Assembly: GCA_029939505.1 (NCBI GenBank) | Contig: JAOZSV010000001.1 | Span: forward strand, 49,145 to 113,144 | DNA length: 64,000 nt | Reading direction: 5' to 3' | Source of the DNA: Thiotrichaceae bacterium | GTDB lineage: Bacteria > Pseudomonadota > Gammaproteobacteria > Beggiatoales > Beggiatoaceae | The notes under the pieces: generated by a model | The model's input: only the letters and a program-made list of their open reading frames with translations | Databases searched by the model: none | What the model was told of the DNA's origin: nothing | Shown here: positions 42,710 to 50,952 of the stretch, piece after piece | How the letters are laid out: the number at the start of each line of letters is the position of its first letter | Numbering within the stretch: the first letter of the stretch is position 1 | Program-made: the position numbers and the translations under genes

Positions 42710-42865
42710 GCTCGAAACACATGCGATGTTTAAGAAATCCGTTTTTTTCTCAAATCAGTTGTACTCCGTTAGTTGTATAGATGTTCATAATAACAAAGAA
42801 TTGACGATTTGTTTTCGATATTATCTTTGAAAATTCACCTCGAAACCATTAACCATTGCTATAAT

Positions 42866-43858
42866 ATGCCCGATCAACTCATAGATCAGTTTAACCGAAA
42901 AGTCACTTATGTGCGTATCTCTGTCACCGATCGTTGCGATTTTCGCTGCGTTTACTGTATGAACGAAAAAATGACTTTTATGCCCCGTACACAACTATTG
43001 ACTTTGGAAGAATTAGAATGCTTAGGAAGTGCGTTTGTCGAATTAGGGGTTACACGAATTCGTATTACTGGGGGTGAGCCATTAATACGCAAAAACATAT
43101 TACAACTCTTTCAAAAGTTTGGCAAGTTAGAGGGCTTAAAAGAACTCATGCTGACAACCAATGGCTCACAATTGGTTAAAATGGCACAACCGCTGCGAGA
43201 CGCGGGCGTTAAACGGGTTAATATCAGTCTTGATACCTTAAAACCTGCGCGTTTTCAACAAATGACGCGCTTTGATAAATTAGATGTGGTATTGCGTGGC
43301 ATTGACGCTGCTATTCAGGCGGGATTTGAACGGATCAAAATTAACGCGGTGATTTTAAAAAATCGTAACCATGATGAAGTGATAGATTTAGTACAATTTG
43401 CTGTCGATAAGGGAATTGACATCAGTTTTATCGAAGAAATGCCCTTGGGTAATATGGGTGAACGTGATCGCGCAGAAGCGTTTTATTCAAGCGCCCAAAT
43501 TCGTCAAGCACTTCAAAAGTCATTTACTTTAGAACCCAGTTCTGAAACGACAGCGGGACCTTCTAGGTACTATCGTATTATTAATACGAACACGCGCGTT
43601 GGTTTTATTTCTCCGCATAGCCATAATTTTTGTGACACCTGTAATCGCGTGCGCGTGACGACAGATGGTCATTTGCTATTATGTTTAGGGCAAGAACATT
43701 CGGCAGATTTGCGGCGTGTCATACGCGAAAATCCGGGCAATATTGTTCTGCTGAAACAAGCGATTGTCGAAGCCATCGCTCTTAAACCCAAAAATCATGA
43801 ATTTGAACTTGAGGGCAAGCCACAGATTTTGCGCTATATGAATGTGACGGGTGGTTAG
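42866..43858 (+). CDS. moaA: GTP 3',8-cyclase, molybdenum cofactor biosynthesis
   Basis: A 330-residue radical-SAM enzyme catalysing the first step of molybdopterin synthesis. The AdoMet cluster motif is C24-x3-C28-x2-C31 (RCDFRCVYCMNE), followed by RITGGEPLIRK. The second cluster is in the C-terminal part (HNFCDTCNRVRVTTDGHLLL with a later CLGQ). The protein ends NVTGG, keeping the two terminal glycines required in MoaA. I chose ATG 42866 (MPDQLIDQFNRKVTY) because it matches the family start; an upstream TTG adds 19 unrelated residues. No other moa gene is adjacent. Confidence 0.93.
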   Translation: MPDQLIDQFNRKVTYVRISVTDRCDFRCVYCMNEKMTFMPRTQLLTLEELECLGSAFVELGVTRIRITGGEPLIRKNILQLFQKFGKLEGLKELMLTTNGSQLVKMAQPLRDAGVKRVNISLDTLKPARFQQMTRFDKLDVVLRGIDAAIQAGFERIKINAVILKNRNHDEVIDLVQFAVDKGIDISFIEEMPLGNMGERDRAEAFYSSAQIRQALQKSFTLEPSSETTAGPSRYYRIINTNTRVGFISPHSHNFCDTCNRVRVTTDGHLLLCLGQEHSADLRRVIRENPGNIVLLKQAIVEAIALKPKNHEFELEGKPQILRYMNVTGG

Positions 43859-43982
43859 GTTATTTTAAAATTTCCCATCAGAATTTTCAGAATTAAACCT
43901 CAAATCATTTCTCATGTTTTAATTAAGTTGTTGATTTTATTATGTTTATATAAATATTCTCAAATTCTGATTCAAAATTTAA

Positions 43983-44032
43983 TGTAACTACTCAGCGCCT
44001 TGAAATGGATTTCAAGGCGCTGAGTAGTTACA
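43983..44032. terminator. Perfect 24-bp-arm inverted repeat between convergent genes
   Basis: TGTAACTACTCAGCGCCTTG plus AAAT pairs exactly with its inverse, with a GG loop. It lies between the ends of moaA and the AlbA-type gene and is well placed as a bidirectional terminator. The CTGAGTAGTTAC part recurs at 38166 and 53153. Confidence 0.65.
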
Positions 44033-44034
44033 AT

Positions 44035-45225
44035 TTAATTAAAAAGCATCGGATGTGATCTTGGAATAATACATCTAAACTCTTCTTTTTCTATATCATT
44101 AATAAACTTGATATTAGGATTAGTTCGTAATACCCTTTTGATGCCACTACCTCTACCACTATAGTTTAAAACATATCTAGCAATAGAGTTTAAAATGGGA
44201 TTTCTATGTATAGAGATACCTCTTTTAATCTTATCAACCGTTAGTGAGTTAGTCAGTTTGCCGGGATTTATAATCTCAATTCTATCATCAAACATAACAA
44301 TTTTGATGGGTGCATTGATGTGGTAATCTCTATGAATCAAAGCATTAATAATCAGTTCACTTAAAATGACTTCATCAATTTCTAGTTTTCCATTGCTGTT
44401 AAAATCATCTTCAACTTGATAATGTTTCAGTTGACTAATAATAAACCTTCGACTATCTTCATAGAGGGTTTTAAAAGTCCCTTTGAGCCTTGTTTCTGAT
44501 AGATAATGGTTAGATGAAATATCATGACCAACAATATAGACACAATCAATATAAAATGATGGGCTAAACTTTTGTGGCATCATCCCAAAGATAAGATTAC
44601 CTGCCAATGTCAGGTGAGAACCATCCATAATATTATAGTTGTTAAGTATGGTTTCCAAATTCAATTCACCATTCTTGATCAACTCATATATATCACTATC
44701 CTCATTTGCGACAAATTGATAAAATAATTCTATATTTAGATCCGTTTTATCCGTTTTAGGTAGCACCTCTTCATCAGCATATAATTTTTTGGCTTGTGCA
44801 AAGAGTCGCCTTAGTTCATCAGGAGATATCTTTCGTTTATCGCTTCCGGCTTTAGTCAGATAAATCCCTTTGTTTGTGGAGTACGGTTTACTAACTCCCT
44901 CTTCAATCTCAATAACCAATATCTTTTTCTCTTCTATATTCTCAATAGTAACCAGAGGATAGATAGGCGGAGTTATATTATCATTAATAACATTGCCAAT
45001 AAGCTGATTAAGTCGCTTAATATCCGCTGTTTCTACTCCAATAATGACACTATTATCATCAACCCCAATTATCAACAACCCACCTCTTGCATTTGAAAAA
45101 GCGACTAGCTCTTCGGCGAGTTTGTTACTGTTAGTTATATTTACCTTGAACTGGGTATAGCTATCTTCTCCATTTTGGATTTTGGTTTTTAAGGCAGTTA
45201 ATTGCATTTTAGTTACCTGAGTCAT
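44035..45225 (-). CDS. AlbA_2/Schlafen-type DNA-binding domain protein with C-terminal ATPase-like domain
   Basis: A 396-residue protein. Residues ~15-130 are an AlbA_2 domain (EDSYTQFKVNITNSNKLAEE, LVAFSNARGGLLIIGVDDN). Residues ~260-380 contain a GHKL-like core: ELIINALIHRDYHINAPIKI, DDRIEIINPGKL and GRGSGIKRVL. This architecture is widely annotated as 'ATP-binding protein' or putative transcriptional regulator/RecG-like helicase. Some relatives are phage-defence or regulatory proteins, but no specific function is claimed. ATG 45225 is the first start; M7 (45207) has CAGG eight bases upstream and may be the true one. Convergent with moaA. Confidence 0.8.
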   Translation of the reverse strand: MTQVTKMQLTALKTKIQNGEDSYTQFKVNITNSNKLAEELVAFSNARGGLLIIGVDDNSVIIGVETADIKRLNQLIGNVINDNITPPIYPLVTIENIEEKKILVIEIEEGVSKPYSTNKGIYLTKAGSDKRKISPDELRRLFAQAKKLYADEEVLPKTDKTDLNIELFYQFVANEDSDIYELIKNGELNLETILNNYNIMDGSHLTLAGNLIFGMMPQKFSPSFYIDCVYIVGHDISSNHYLSETRLKGTFKTLYEDSRRFIISQLKHYQVEDDFNSNGKLEIDEVILSELIINALIHRDYHINAPIKIVMFDDRIEIINPGKLTNSLTVDKIKRGISIHRNPILNSIARYVLNYSGRGSGIKRVLRTNPNIKFINDIEKEEFRCIIPRSHPMLFN

Positions 45226-45261
45226 TAAGGAACAGTCATAAAATCACTTGTATTTTTAGAA

Positions 45262-45306
45262 TTCAAGGTTTGAGTTTTTTTTTCAAAAAAACTCAAACCT
45301 CGAAGC
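45262..45306. repeat. Palindromic element A, TTTGAG stem, 5' arm mutated
   Basis: TTCAAGGTTTGAG faces CTCAAACCTCGAA; one outer pair is broken. It is followed by GAAACTTGGTTTCT hairpins. Confidence 0.8.
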
Positions 45307-45417
45307 CAGTTTCTTCAAGAAACTTGGTTTCTCATCATTAATGTGCAGCGAGTTATTTTGGTTTCGTTCCTAAGTTAAGGCTTTGTACAGAAAAAAAATA
45401 TAGATGTTCAAAAAAGA

Positions 45418-45451
45418 GCGAGGCTAAAGTTTTTTGAAAAAAACTTTAACC
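45418..45451. repeat. Palindromic element A, truncated right end
   Basis: GCGAGGCTAAAG faces CTTTAACC, where the terminal TCGA is lost. Confidence 0.6.
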
Positions 45452-45479
45452 ATTAATAATTAACCATTGCTATCTTTTC

Positions 45480-45590
45480 TAAAAATCTTCTGAATAGGTA
45501 AATGAATATCCATCATTTCATCAATGACTTCGGTAGAATCCATACCAAAAGTTTTGAAGTTATTCGGTTGCGAATACACGGCTACCGAGT
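45480..45590 (-). pseudogene. Short coding remnant bounded by repeats
   Basis: The minus strand reads VAVYSQPNNFKTFGMDSTEV then IDEMMDIHLPIQKIFRK before a stop. There is no start or binding site, and both ends merge into hairpin repeats. The composition looks protein-like; the family is not recognised. Confidence 0.35.
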
Positions 45591-45594
45591 TTTT

Positions 45595-45705
45595 TCAAAA
45601 AATTCGGTTTCTCTTTAATGGCAAGAAACCAAGTTTCTTCAAGAAACTTGGTTTCTCTTTAATGGCAAGAAACCAAGTTTTTGCCAAAAACTTGGTTTCT
45701 GCTAC
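45595..45705. repeat. Three GAAACCAAGTTTCTTC/GAAACTTGGTTTC hairpins in tandem
   Basis: Palindromes at about 45578-45615, 45627-45656 and 45668-45700, separated by TCTTTAATGGCAA. The first has CGAGTTTTTTC/GAAAAAATTCGG, again a paired change. Confidence 0.7.
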
Positions 45706-45761
45706 TCTACGAATCATTTAGGATCACTATAGTATATAAAACTTTATCATTTTCTGTAGAA

Positions 45762-45799
45762 TTAGAAATCCGATTTTTGAAAAAAATTGGATTTCTTAA
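45762..45799. repeat. Palindromic element B with one changed pair
   Basis: TTAGAAATCCGATTTTTG faces AAAATTGGATTTCTTAA (C-G to C-A/T difference). It is 25 bases before the next gene. Confidence 0.7.
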
Positions 45800-45823
45800 A
45801 CCAGAGAAATTGAATGGAAAACT

Positions 45824-46657
45824 ATGAATTTACTCAATTTATTAATACTACTCTCTCTATTTACTGTCGCCTTATTTTTTCGGATAGGAAATCGATATTA
45901 CGCGGGTTGGTTTGCTGTAATTGCTTACGCCATGCAATTAATTGTCCTTATCGGCTTATGGGATAAACTACCTATTGCCTCGTCTTTCTCCTTTATTGTA
46001 TTAGACAACCTAATCCATTGGGAAATGACGGGGTTAGGTTGGTACTTCGCCATTATCACAGTCGGCGTAGCATTATTCACGTCAATATATACTGCGGGTG
46101 AATGGGGAGAAAACCAAAAAGACAGGCGCGTACAACATATCGCAATGGCGACGAATGTCTTAGCGATGTTAATTTTACTCTCAAGCGGCGATTTTATTAG
46201 CCTATTTATTGGCTGGGAATTAGTCAGTTGGGCGAGCTACCTGATTATGGTTCACCATAGTAGCAAAGCCGCCGATGCCGCTTTTCGTTATCTCATCTAT
46301 GCCATGAGCGGCGCAATGGCAGTAATAACGGGAATTATCCTTATTTATGTCCAAGTCGGTTCTTTAGAATATGCCGCTTTCTGGAAAGCAGTACCTGATT
46401 TACCGACTTCAACATTATGGGCATTAGTATTACTCCTTGGTGGTGGATTCTCAATCAAAATGGCTATGATGCCTTTTCACCTGTGGCAAGCAGACGCTTA
46501 TGCTGAAACGCCAGGTGCAAATGCCGCATTTATCAGTGCCATTGCAGCCAGAATGGGATTATTTGCTTTAATCTTAATTCTGTTCAAACCGCTTGTCGTA
46601 TCGCGTCTCGTAGAAATGAATCTGCCGTACTTTGGGAACTATTTTGAGTGTGTATAA
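45824..46657 (+). pseudogene. Proton-pump membrane subunit (NuoM/MrpD-like), 5' part of a broken gene
   Basis: 277 residues rich in membrane helices. It contains the core of the antiporter-like subunits: FISLFIGWELVSWASYLIMV with the key Glu, and GGGFSIKMAMMPFHLWQADA followed by YAETPGANAAFISA, where K and H are proton-path residues. A full protein would have ~480-600 residues. The frame ends at FGNYFECV by a shift, and the remaining C-terminal third continues in the next frame at 46632. About 100-150 residues that should lie between (the later helices of the antiporter fold) are missing, so an internal deletion is likely. Confidence 0.8.
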
Positions 46658-47222
46658 ATTGATTCACAATATTTTCTTAGGGCAATTGCGTAAAGAACAC
46701 TATACGCTTAAAGAAGTCCCTTGGACGATGTCTCTGTCTATGCTCATATTAGCAGGTATTGCTTTTATCACAGGCGTTATGCCTGGACTTCCCCTTTATT
46801 TAGTCGATAAAGCACAAATTGCTTTAGGCTACGCGCCTCTGGCTCATCACTTAGGCGGTGTCAGTTGGGCAAACGGCAGCCTCAATATGCTTTGGGTGAG
46901 TGGTATTTTCTTCTATGGCGTTGGTATAGGCGCGATTATCTTCTTCCTGGGTAATAAACGCTTTATTACTCACCAATGGGATAACTACGCGGGCGGACAT
47001 TTTCTCTCTTCAGATGTGCGCTATAATTTCACGCATAATTTCTATCCTGGCACAATGCGCGTGATAGGTCCTTGGTTCAAAGGAAGCATTGTCAAATTAG
47101 AGCAAGGTTTGATCAACCTCACAGAAACTCTAGCAGGCGCATTCCATAGTTTTTACCGCCTCAGTTACACGCCATTTTATTTGTTGATTGTTACTGTATT
47201 GGCTTTGGCGTGGATGTTTTAA
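46632..47222 (+). pseudogene. Proton-pump membrane subunit, 3' part of the same broken gene
   Basis: Overlaps the 5' fragment by 26 bases in another frame. It starts (M)GTILSVYKLIHNIFLGQL and carries the last helices (TMSLSMLILAGIAFITGVMP, YTPFYLLIVTVLALAWMF). The soluble stretch YNFTHNFYPGTMRVIGPW is typical for the end of large antiporter-like subunits. A TTG with no binding site begins the frame, so independent translation is doubtful. Confidence 0.75.
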
Positions 47223-47244
47223 TGTTTTTTAGAGGAACAGCGAA

Positions 47245-47342
47245 AAACCTCTGAGGTTTCCAAAACCTCAGAGGTTTGGCTACAACGAAATTAATGGCTC
47301 CAACGAAAAACCTCTGAGGTTTCCAAAACCTCAGAGGTTTGG
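47245..47342. repeat. Two tandem AAACCTCTGAGG/CCTCAGAGGTTT palindromes, 58-62 bp period
   Basis: AACCTCTGAGGTTTCC pairs with AAAACCTCAGAGGTT. Both copies are followed by TGGCTACAACGAAA. The same core occurs at 24902 and 25795. Confidence 0.8.
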
Positions 47343-47392
47343 CTACAACGAAAACCTAACCATTCACCATTCACCATTCACCATTGATTATC

Positions 47393-48670
47393 ATGGCACA
47401 AAAAAATAAAGTGATTGCCGTTATTGTCAATTACAATAAACCCTTTGATACGTTGCGATGTATTAAAGCGATTTTACAAAATAGCCAAAAAACCTCAACG
47501 ATTATTGTGGTTGATAATGCTTCCACTGATAATTCCGTCTCCATCTTACAAAATCATCATCAGATAGAACTGATTATCAATCAGCAAAATAAAGGGGGAA
47601 GTGGCGGATTTAATACTGGCATTGAGGCTGCCCTTAAATATAACCCAGATTATGTCTGGTTATTAGATGATGATGCTTATCCAGATTCCCATTATTTACA
47701 TTTTGCTTTGGCTACCTTCAGCCAATATCCAGATACTGGAATTGTAGGAGCACAACTTTTGGATATTGATAATCATAATATTATAGTCGAATTGGGAGCC
47801 AATATTTGTTGGGATCATATTGGTACAATACCCATTGGCAGAAGAAAACAGCGTATAAGCCAACATTATACCTTGCAAGTCGATTATGTGCCAGCTTGCT
47901 GTATGTTGATTTCTCGTCAAGTATTAGAAACCGTTGGGGGATTAAAAGATTTCTATTTTCTTCATTGGGATGATATGGAATTTGGTTATCGAGTCAATCA
48001 AGAGGGTTTTTCAGTTAGAGTTAATACTCGCGCCATCGCTTTTCATAAATGTTATGATAAAGCACCCTCACCTACTATTAGGTATTATGATAACCGAAAC
48101 AGTTTACGTTTCTATTTGTTTGATAGCCGACATGTTGGTATGAAACTGAGGGTTATCATTTATGATATTATTTGGACGATATTAACTCGCCCTTTTAGTA
48201 AAAAACCTTTAGAGGTTTATATTTTATATAAGGCATTAGCCGATCTTTTACGTGGCAAAATGGGAAAACTTGACAGCACTGCATTTTGGTGTTATAGAAT
48301 ATCCCATTCTAATCACTTTATTTTATCTAGCCATTTGCCATTAAGTGAACGGATTGTCATGGCAAATAACTTGAAACAACAACAACACAGCTTTGAAGTA
48401 TTCGTGCGTGATGCTGCTGAAGAAAGCAAACTAGGCTCTCAATTCCCAGTGCGTCAAATCAATCATGGCTTAATGGCTCATATCAAATTATTTTTCAGCA
48501 ACCTTTTTAATAGGAAAATATTAATCTCGACTGGCTATTACAATAAGCTGGATATTTTGTTTATACGACGTGCTTATTATGATGGTCAGAACTTGATAAA
48601 AAAGCCTTTATCGGTGAGCATTTTTTTTGACATTATACTAAACTCACTTAAAGAAGGTGAAAATAAATGA
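47393..48670 (+). CDS. Family-2 glycosyltransferase
   Basis: A 425-residue cytosolic enzyme. The GT2 fold is visible: VIAVIVNYNKPFDTLRCIKA, VVDNASTDNSVSIL, NKGGSGGFNTGIEAA, the metal-binding DDD in WLLDDDAYPDS, and the later acceptor motif HWDDMEFGYRVNQEG. It resembles rhamnosyl- or galactofuranosyl-transferases that build surface glycans. ATG 47393 is preferred over a TTG nine bases earlier; no strong binding site is visible. CCATTCA repeats stand just upstream. The C-terminal ~120 residues (after LSERIVMANNL) are less conserved. The sugar is unknown. Confidence 0.87.
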   Translation: MAQKNKVIAVIVNYNKPFDTLRCIKAILQNSQKTSTIIVVDNASTDNSVSILQNHHQIELIINQQNKGGSGGFNTGIEAALKYNPDYVWLLDDDAYPDSHYLHFALATFSQYPDTGIVGAQLLDIDNHNIIVELGANICWDHIGTIPIGRRKQRISQHYTLQVDYVPACCMLISRQVLETVGGLKDFYFLHWDDMEFGYRVNQEGFSVRVNTRAIAFHKCYDKAPSPTIRYYDNRNSLRFYLFDSRHVGMKLRVIIYDIIWTILTRPFSKKPLEVYILYKALADLLRGKMGKLDSTAFWCYRISHSNHFILSSHLPLSERIVMANNLKQQQHSFEVFVRDAAEESKLGSQFPVRQINHGLMAHIKLFFSNLFNRKILISTGYYNKLDILFIRRAYYDGQNLIKKPLSVSIFFDIILNSLKEGENK

Positions 48671-48755
48671 TAAGTTGACAGAAAAACTCTGTGTGTCGCC
48701 GTTTTTTAATCCGTTCGCTAATTCGTTGTATTTTCTATCCAAAAGAGGAAAAATC

Positions 48756-49250
48756 ATGGTAATAAATACCAAAATCGCGAAGATATTATCTGCGGGTAAA
48801 ATCTTGACAGCCAGTTTACTCGGTATGAATAATACCGCGCAGGCTGTACCTTATGGTGATGTTCATACCTATCCTACGGATAATTGGGATCGCTCTACCG
48901 GCAACAGTATTATTTGGCACCCAGAGAAGGATAATAGTTTAACTATTAGCTTATTTGGTCCAAAAGGTACTGACTATTTAAGTGTCTATCGGATATTAGA
49001 CATTGATACAGAGGAAATCCTCGTTGGTTTTACGCCATTTTTACAAGGCACTTTTCCTGAAAATGGTCGATTCACCAAAGTGCTTGATGATCTCGATCTC
49101 TCTGGTTTTGCCAACCAAAAGATTCAGTTTTTTATGATTTATACTGGCTCTTCTTATTATTACGGTTCTTCTGGCTACTCTCGTATTCGCATGAGCGAAA
49201 TAGACAATATCTGCGTTTCAGATATTTATGTCAATTGTACAGGTTCCTAA
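48756..49250 (+). CDS. Small secreted protein of unknown function
   Basis: A 164-residue protein. ATG 48756 is chosen because GAGG lies eight bases upstream and because it gives a clean signal peptide (residues 1-31: MVINTKIAKILSAGKILTAS, ending NTAQA before VPYGD). The mature part (~130 residues) is rich in Asp, Tyr, Ser and Gly with beta-strand character (NSIIWHPEKDNSLTISLFGP, YYYGSSGYSRIRMSEID) and two Cys near the end (ICVSDIYVNC) that could form a disulfide. A GTG 99 bases upstream overlaps the glycosyltransferase gene, but is less likely. I do not recognise a family. Confidence 0.65.
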   Translation: MVINTKIAKILSAGKILTASLLGMNNTAQAVPYGDVHTYPTDNWDRSTGNSIIWHPEKDNSLTISLFGPKGTDYLSVYRILDIDTEEILVGFTPFLQGTFPENGRFTKVLDDLDLSGFANQKIQFFMIYTGSSYYYGSSGYSRIRMSEIDNICVSDIYVNCTGS

Positions 49251-49254
49251 TTCA

Positions 49255-49288
49255 AAGAAATCCAATTTTTTGAAAAATTGGATTTCTT
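49255..49288 (+). terminator. Element-B hairpin with paired substitution, probable terminator
   Basis: AAGAAATCCAATTTTTTG pairs with AAAAATTGGATTTCTT. The usual CCGAT/ATCGG is CCAAT/ATTGG here, so both sides changed. It starts five bases after the stop of the secreted-protein gene. Confidence 0.6.
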
Positions 49289-49340
49289 CTGATTTCAAAA
49301 AATCATTCCATTATCCGTTGTACTTTCAATTATTAAAATA

Positions 49341-50096
49341 ATGAAGAATATATTTAAGATTCTACAAGGAACAACGTTTCAAAAAATCATTTTTGAATCC
49401 ATCAGTTTAAAACAAGTTAATCAAGATGATGAAGCTTATAACCAGTTATTATCCAGTTCTGGCGTATTAGATTTTATTCATTGTGTGCCAAGTCACAGTG
49501 ATATTTATTATAGTGCTTCAAAGCTCGCGGATTATGGATTGGATACCAAATCTTCCTCATTGATTTTTTTGATTGAAAAAAACCGCACTCAAAAAGCGAT
49601 TGGTTTTAGTATTATCCACAATATTGATTTGGATCTGATGGAATGCGAAGTTTCATTTTATATCAATCCAAATCATCGCCGAGGGCGTTTGCCTCTAAAT
49701 GCTTTTATCGCCTTGGCTGATTTCATTTATAGTGATATTAGGGTTGATAAACTCAATATTGGTACTTTTGAACCTAAAATTATCCATTACTTACGTCGTC
49801 TTGGTTTACAAATAAATCAATTCAATCATAACCGCAAAACCAGATTATTTTCTAACGAAACGGTTGATTATTTTACCTGCAAACTCGAATTAAAATCCTT
49901 CAAAAATAATTCCGTATTGATTCAATTTTGTCCCAAATATCACCAAAAATTTCGACAAAATAAACGAACAGAACAGAAAATCACAAATCTTGATTTACAA
50001 AATGCTCATCAAGAGATGTTTATTTCTAACGAAAAAATCAGGGATTTTTTTACAGAACTTAAAATGAATGAATCAAATCGGAGTTCAACGCTTTAG
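49341..50096 (+). CDS. GNAT-like acetyltransferase with repeat-derived end
   Basis: A 251-residue protein. The N-terminal ~190 residues look GNAT-like: QKAIGFSIIHNIDLDLMECE, VSFYINPNHRRGRLPLNAFI (acetyl-CoA loop region R-R-G-R-L-P) and KIIHYLRRLGLQI. The following basic/Gln-rich part (HQKFRQNKRTEQKITNLDLQ) is not part of the fold. The last codons (NRSSTL, stop) are encoded by a GGAGTTCAACGCTTTAG repeat, whose TAG ends the gene. The original C-terminus was probably different. The neighbouring glycosyltransferase suggests sugar acylation as one possibility. Substrate unknown. Confidence 0.68.
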   Translation: MKNIFKILQGTTFQKIIFESISLKQVNQDDEAYNQLLSSSGVLDFIHCVPSHSDIYYSASKLADYGLDTKSSSLIFLIEKNRTQKAIGFSIIHNIDLDLMECEVSFYINPNHRRGRLPLNAFIALADFIYSDIRVDKLNIGTFEPKIIHYLRRLGLQINQFNHNRKTRLFSNETVDYFTCKLELKSFKNNSVLIQFCPKYHQKFRQNKRTEQKITNLDLQNAHQEMFISNEKIRDFFTELKMNESNRSSTL

Positions 50097-50114
50097 CTTT
50101 GGATTTTGGAGTCC

Positions 50115-50157
50115 ATTCGAGGTTTCCGTTTTTCTTCAAAAAACGGAAACCTCGAAT
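50115..50157. repeat. Palindromic element A, TTTCCG stem
   Basis: Perfect arms ATTCGAGGTTTCCG and CGGAAACCTCGAAT. Confidence 0.88.
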
Positions 50158-50200
50158 GCTTCAGCTTTGGGAATTGGAGTCCAACGCTTCAGCTTTTTCT

Positions 50201-50350
50201 CGTTCCCACGCGCTGGCGTCAATGCCATTAAGTTAAGGGCAGACACACAGGTAGGCCCCTACAAACCCCGCGTATTCTCTGGTTGTAGGGGCGAACCAGC
50301 GTGTTCGCCCTGGCTTAACTTAATGGCTTTGACGCGCTGGCGTGGGAACG
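50201..50350. repeat. Nested element: CGTTCCCACGCG arms around a CAATGCCATTAAG element
   Basis: Outer arms CGTTCCCACGCGCTGGCGT and ACGCGCTGGCGTGGGAACG. The inner element 50220-50331 starts CAATGCCATTAAGTTAAG and ends CTTAACTTAATGGCTTTG, and itself holds GGCGAACCAGCGTGTTCGCC. Confidence 0.82.
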
Positions 50351-50447
50351 CATTGGCGACGCACCAGCGTCGCGTGATCGATAAAGGCTGGACGCTGGCT
50401 GGTGCGTCCCGAATGGATTCCCACGCCGGCGCGTCACTGCCATTAAG

Positions 50448-50492
50448 TTTTCGAGGTTTGAGTTTTTTTGAAAAAAAACTCAAACCTCGAAA
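50448..50492. repeat. Palindromic element A, TTTGAG stem
   Basis: Perfect arms TTTCGAGGTTTGAG and CTCAAACCTCGAAA. Confidence 0.88.
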
Positions 50493-50567
50493 GGAATATT
50501 TATTGGAATCCAAACCTTCAGATTTGGATAATTTAGCTTAAATATCAAAGATTTCCAAATCTAAAGG

Positions 50568-50610
50568 ATTCGAGGTTTGAGTTTTTTGAAGAAAAACTCA
50601 AACCTCGAAT
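50568..50610. repeat. Palindromic element A, TTTGAG stem
   Basis: Perfect arms ATTCGAGGTTTGAG and CTCAAACCTCGAAT. Confidence 0.88.
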
Positions 50611-50859
50611 GGACTCCAAGGCTTCACTTAATGGCATTGACGCCGGCGCGTGGGAACCAGAAAACAAGAAAATAATTTTTGCTCAGTTTCAGTTACAGAA
50701 CAATATCTGTGAACCCAGTTTCGACGCACATATATATAACGCTGGCGCGTGGAGGAAACCAGAAAAATTTTATTTTTAGAATCAATTACAAATCATTGTT
50801 TTATAACTTATTGATTTAAAAGAATTAATTCTATTTAAAAAGAGGTATCATATCTAAAA

Positions 50860-50890
50860 ACTTGACAATGTCAAGTTGAATCAGTAATAT
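50860..50890 (+). promoter_or_regulatory. Sigma-70-like promoter with overlapping palindrome
   Basis: TTGACA (50862-50867), 17 bases, TAATAT (50885-50890). The -35 is embedded in the palindrome AACTTGACAATGTCAAGTT, a possible operator. The gene at 50953 starts 62 bases downstream. Confidence 0.5.
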
Positions 50891-50952
50891 AGCTATGTGG
50901 GTAAACCCACTATTTTTTAATTTTAATCCTTAACTATTAGAAGGTGACGACA

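Larger units (their letters stand above)
50420..50658. repeat. Nested block with two element-A copies inside a GGAATCCAA palindrome inside a CCATTAAG element
   Basis: The outer TTCCCACGCCGGCGCGTC and GACGCCGGCGCGTGGGAA enclose CACTGCCATTAAG and CTTAATGGCATTG. These enclose TTGGAATCCAAACC and TGGACTCCAAGG arms, and these enclose element A at 50448-50492 and 50568-50610. Confidence 0.8.

Noticed and set aside
50068..50541. A 157-codon plus-strand frame spanning the repeat block
   Set aside because: It overlaps the GNAT end and consists only of nested palindromes; the peptide pieces (FEVSVFLQKTETSN) are element-A translations.
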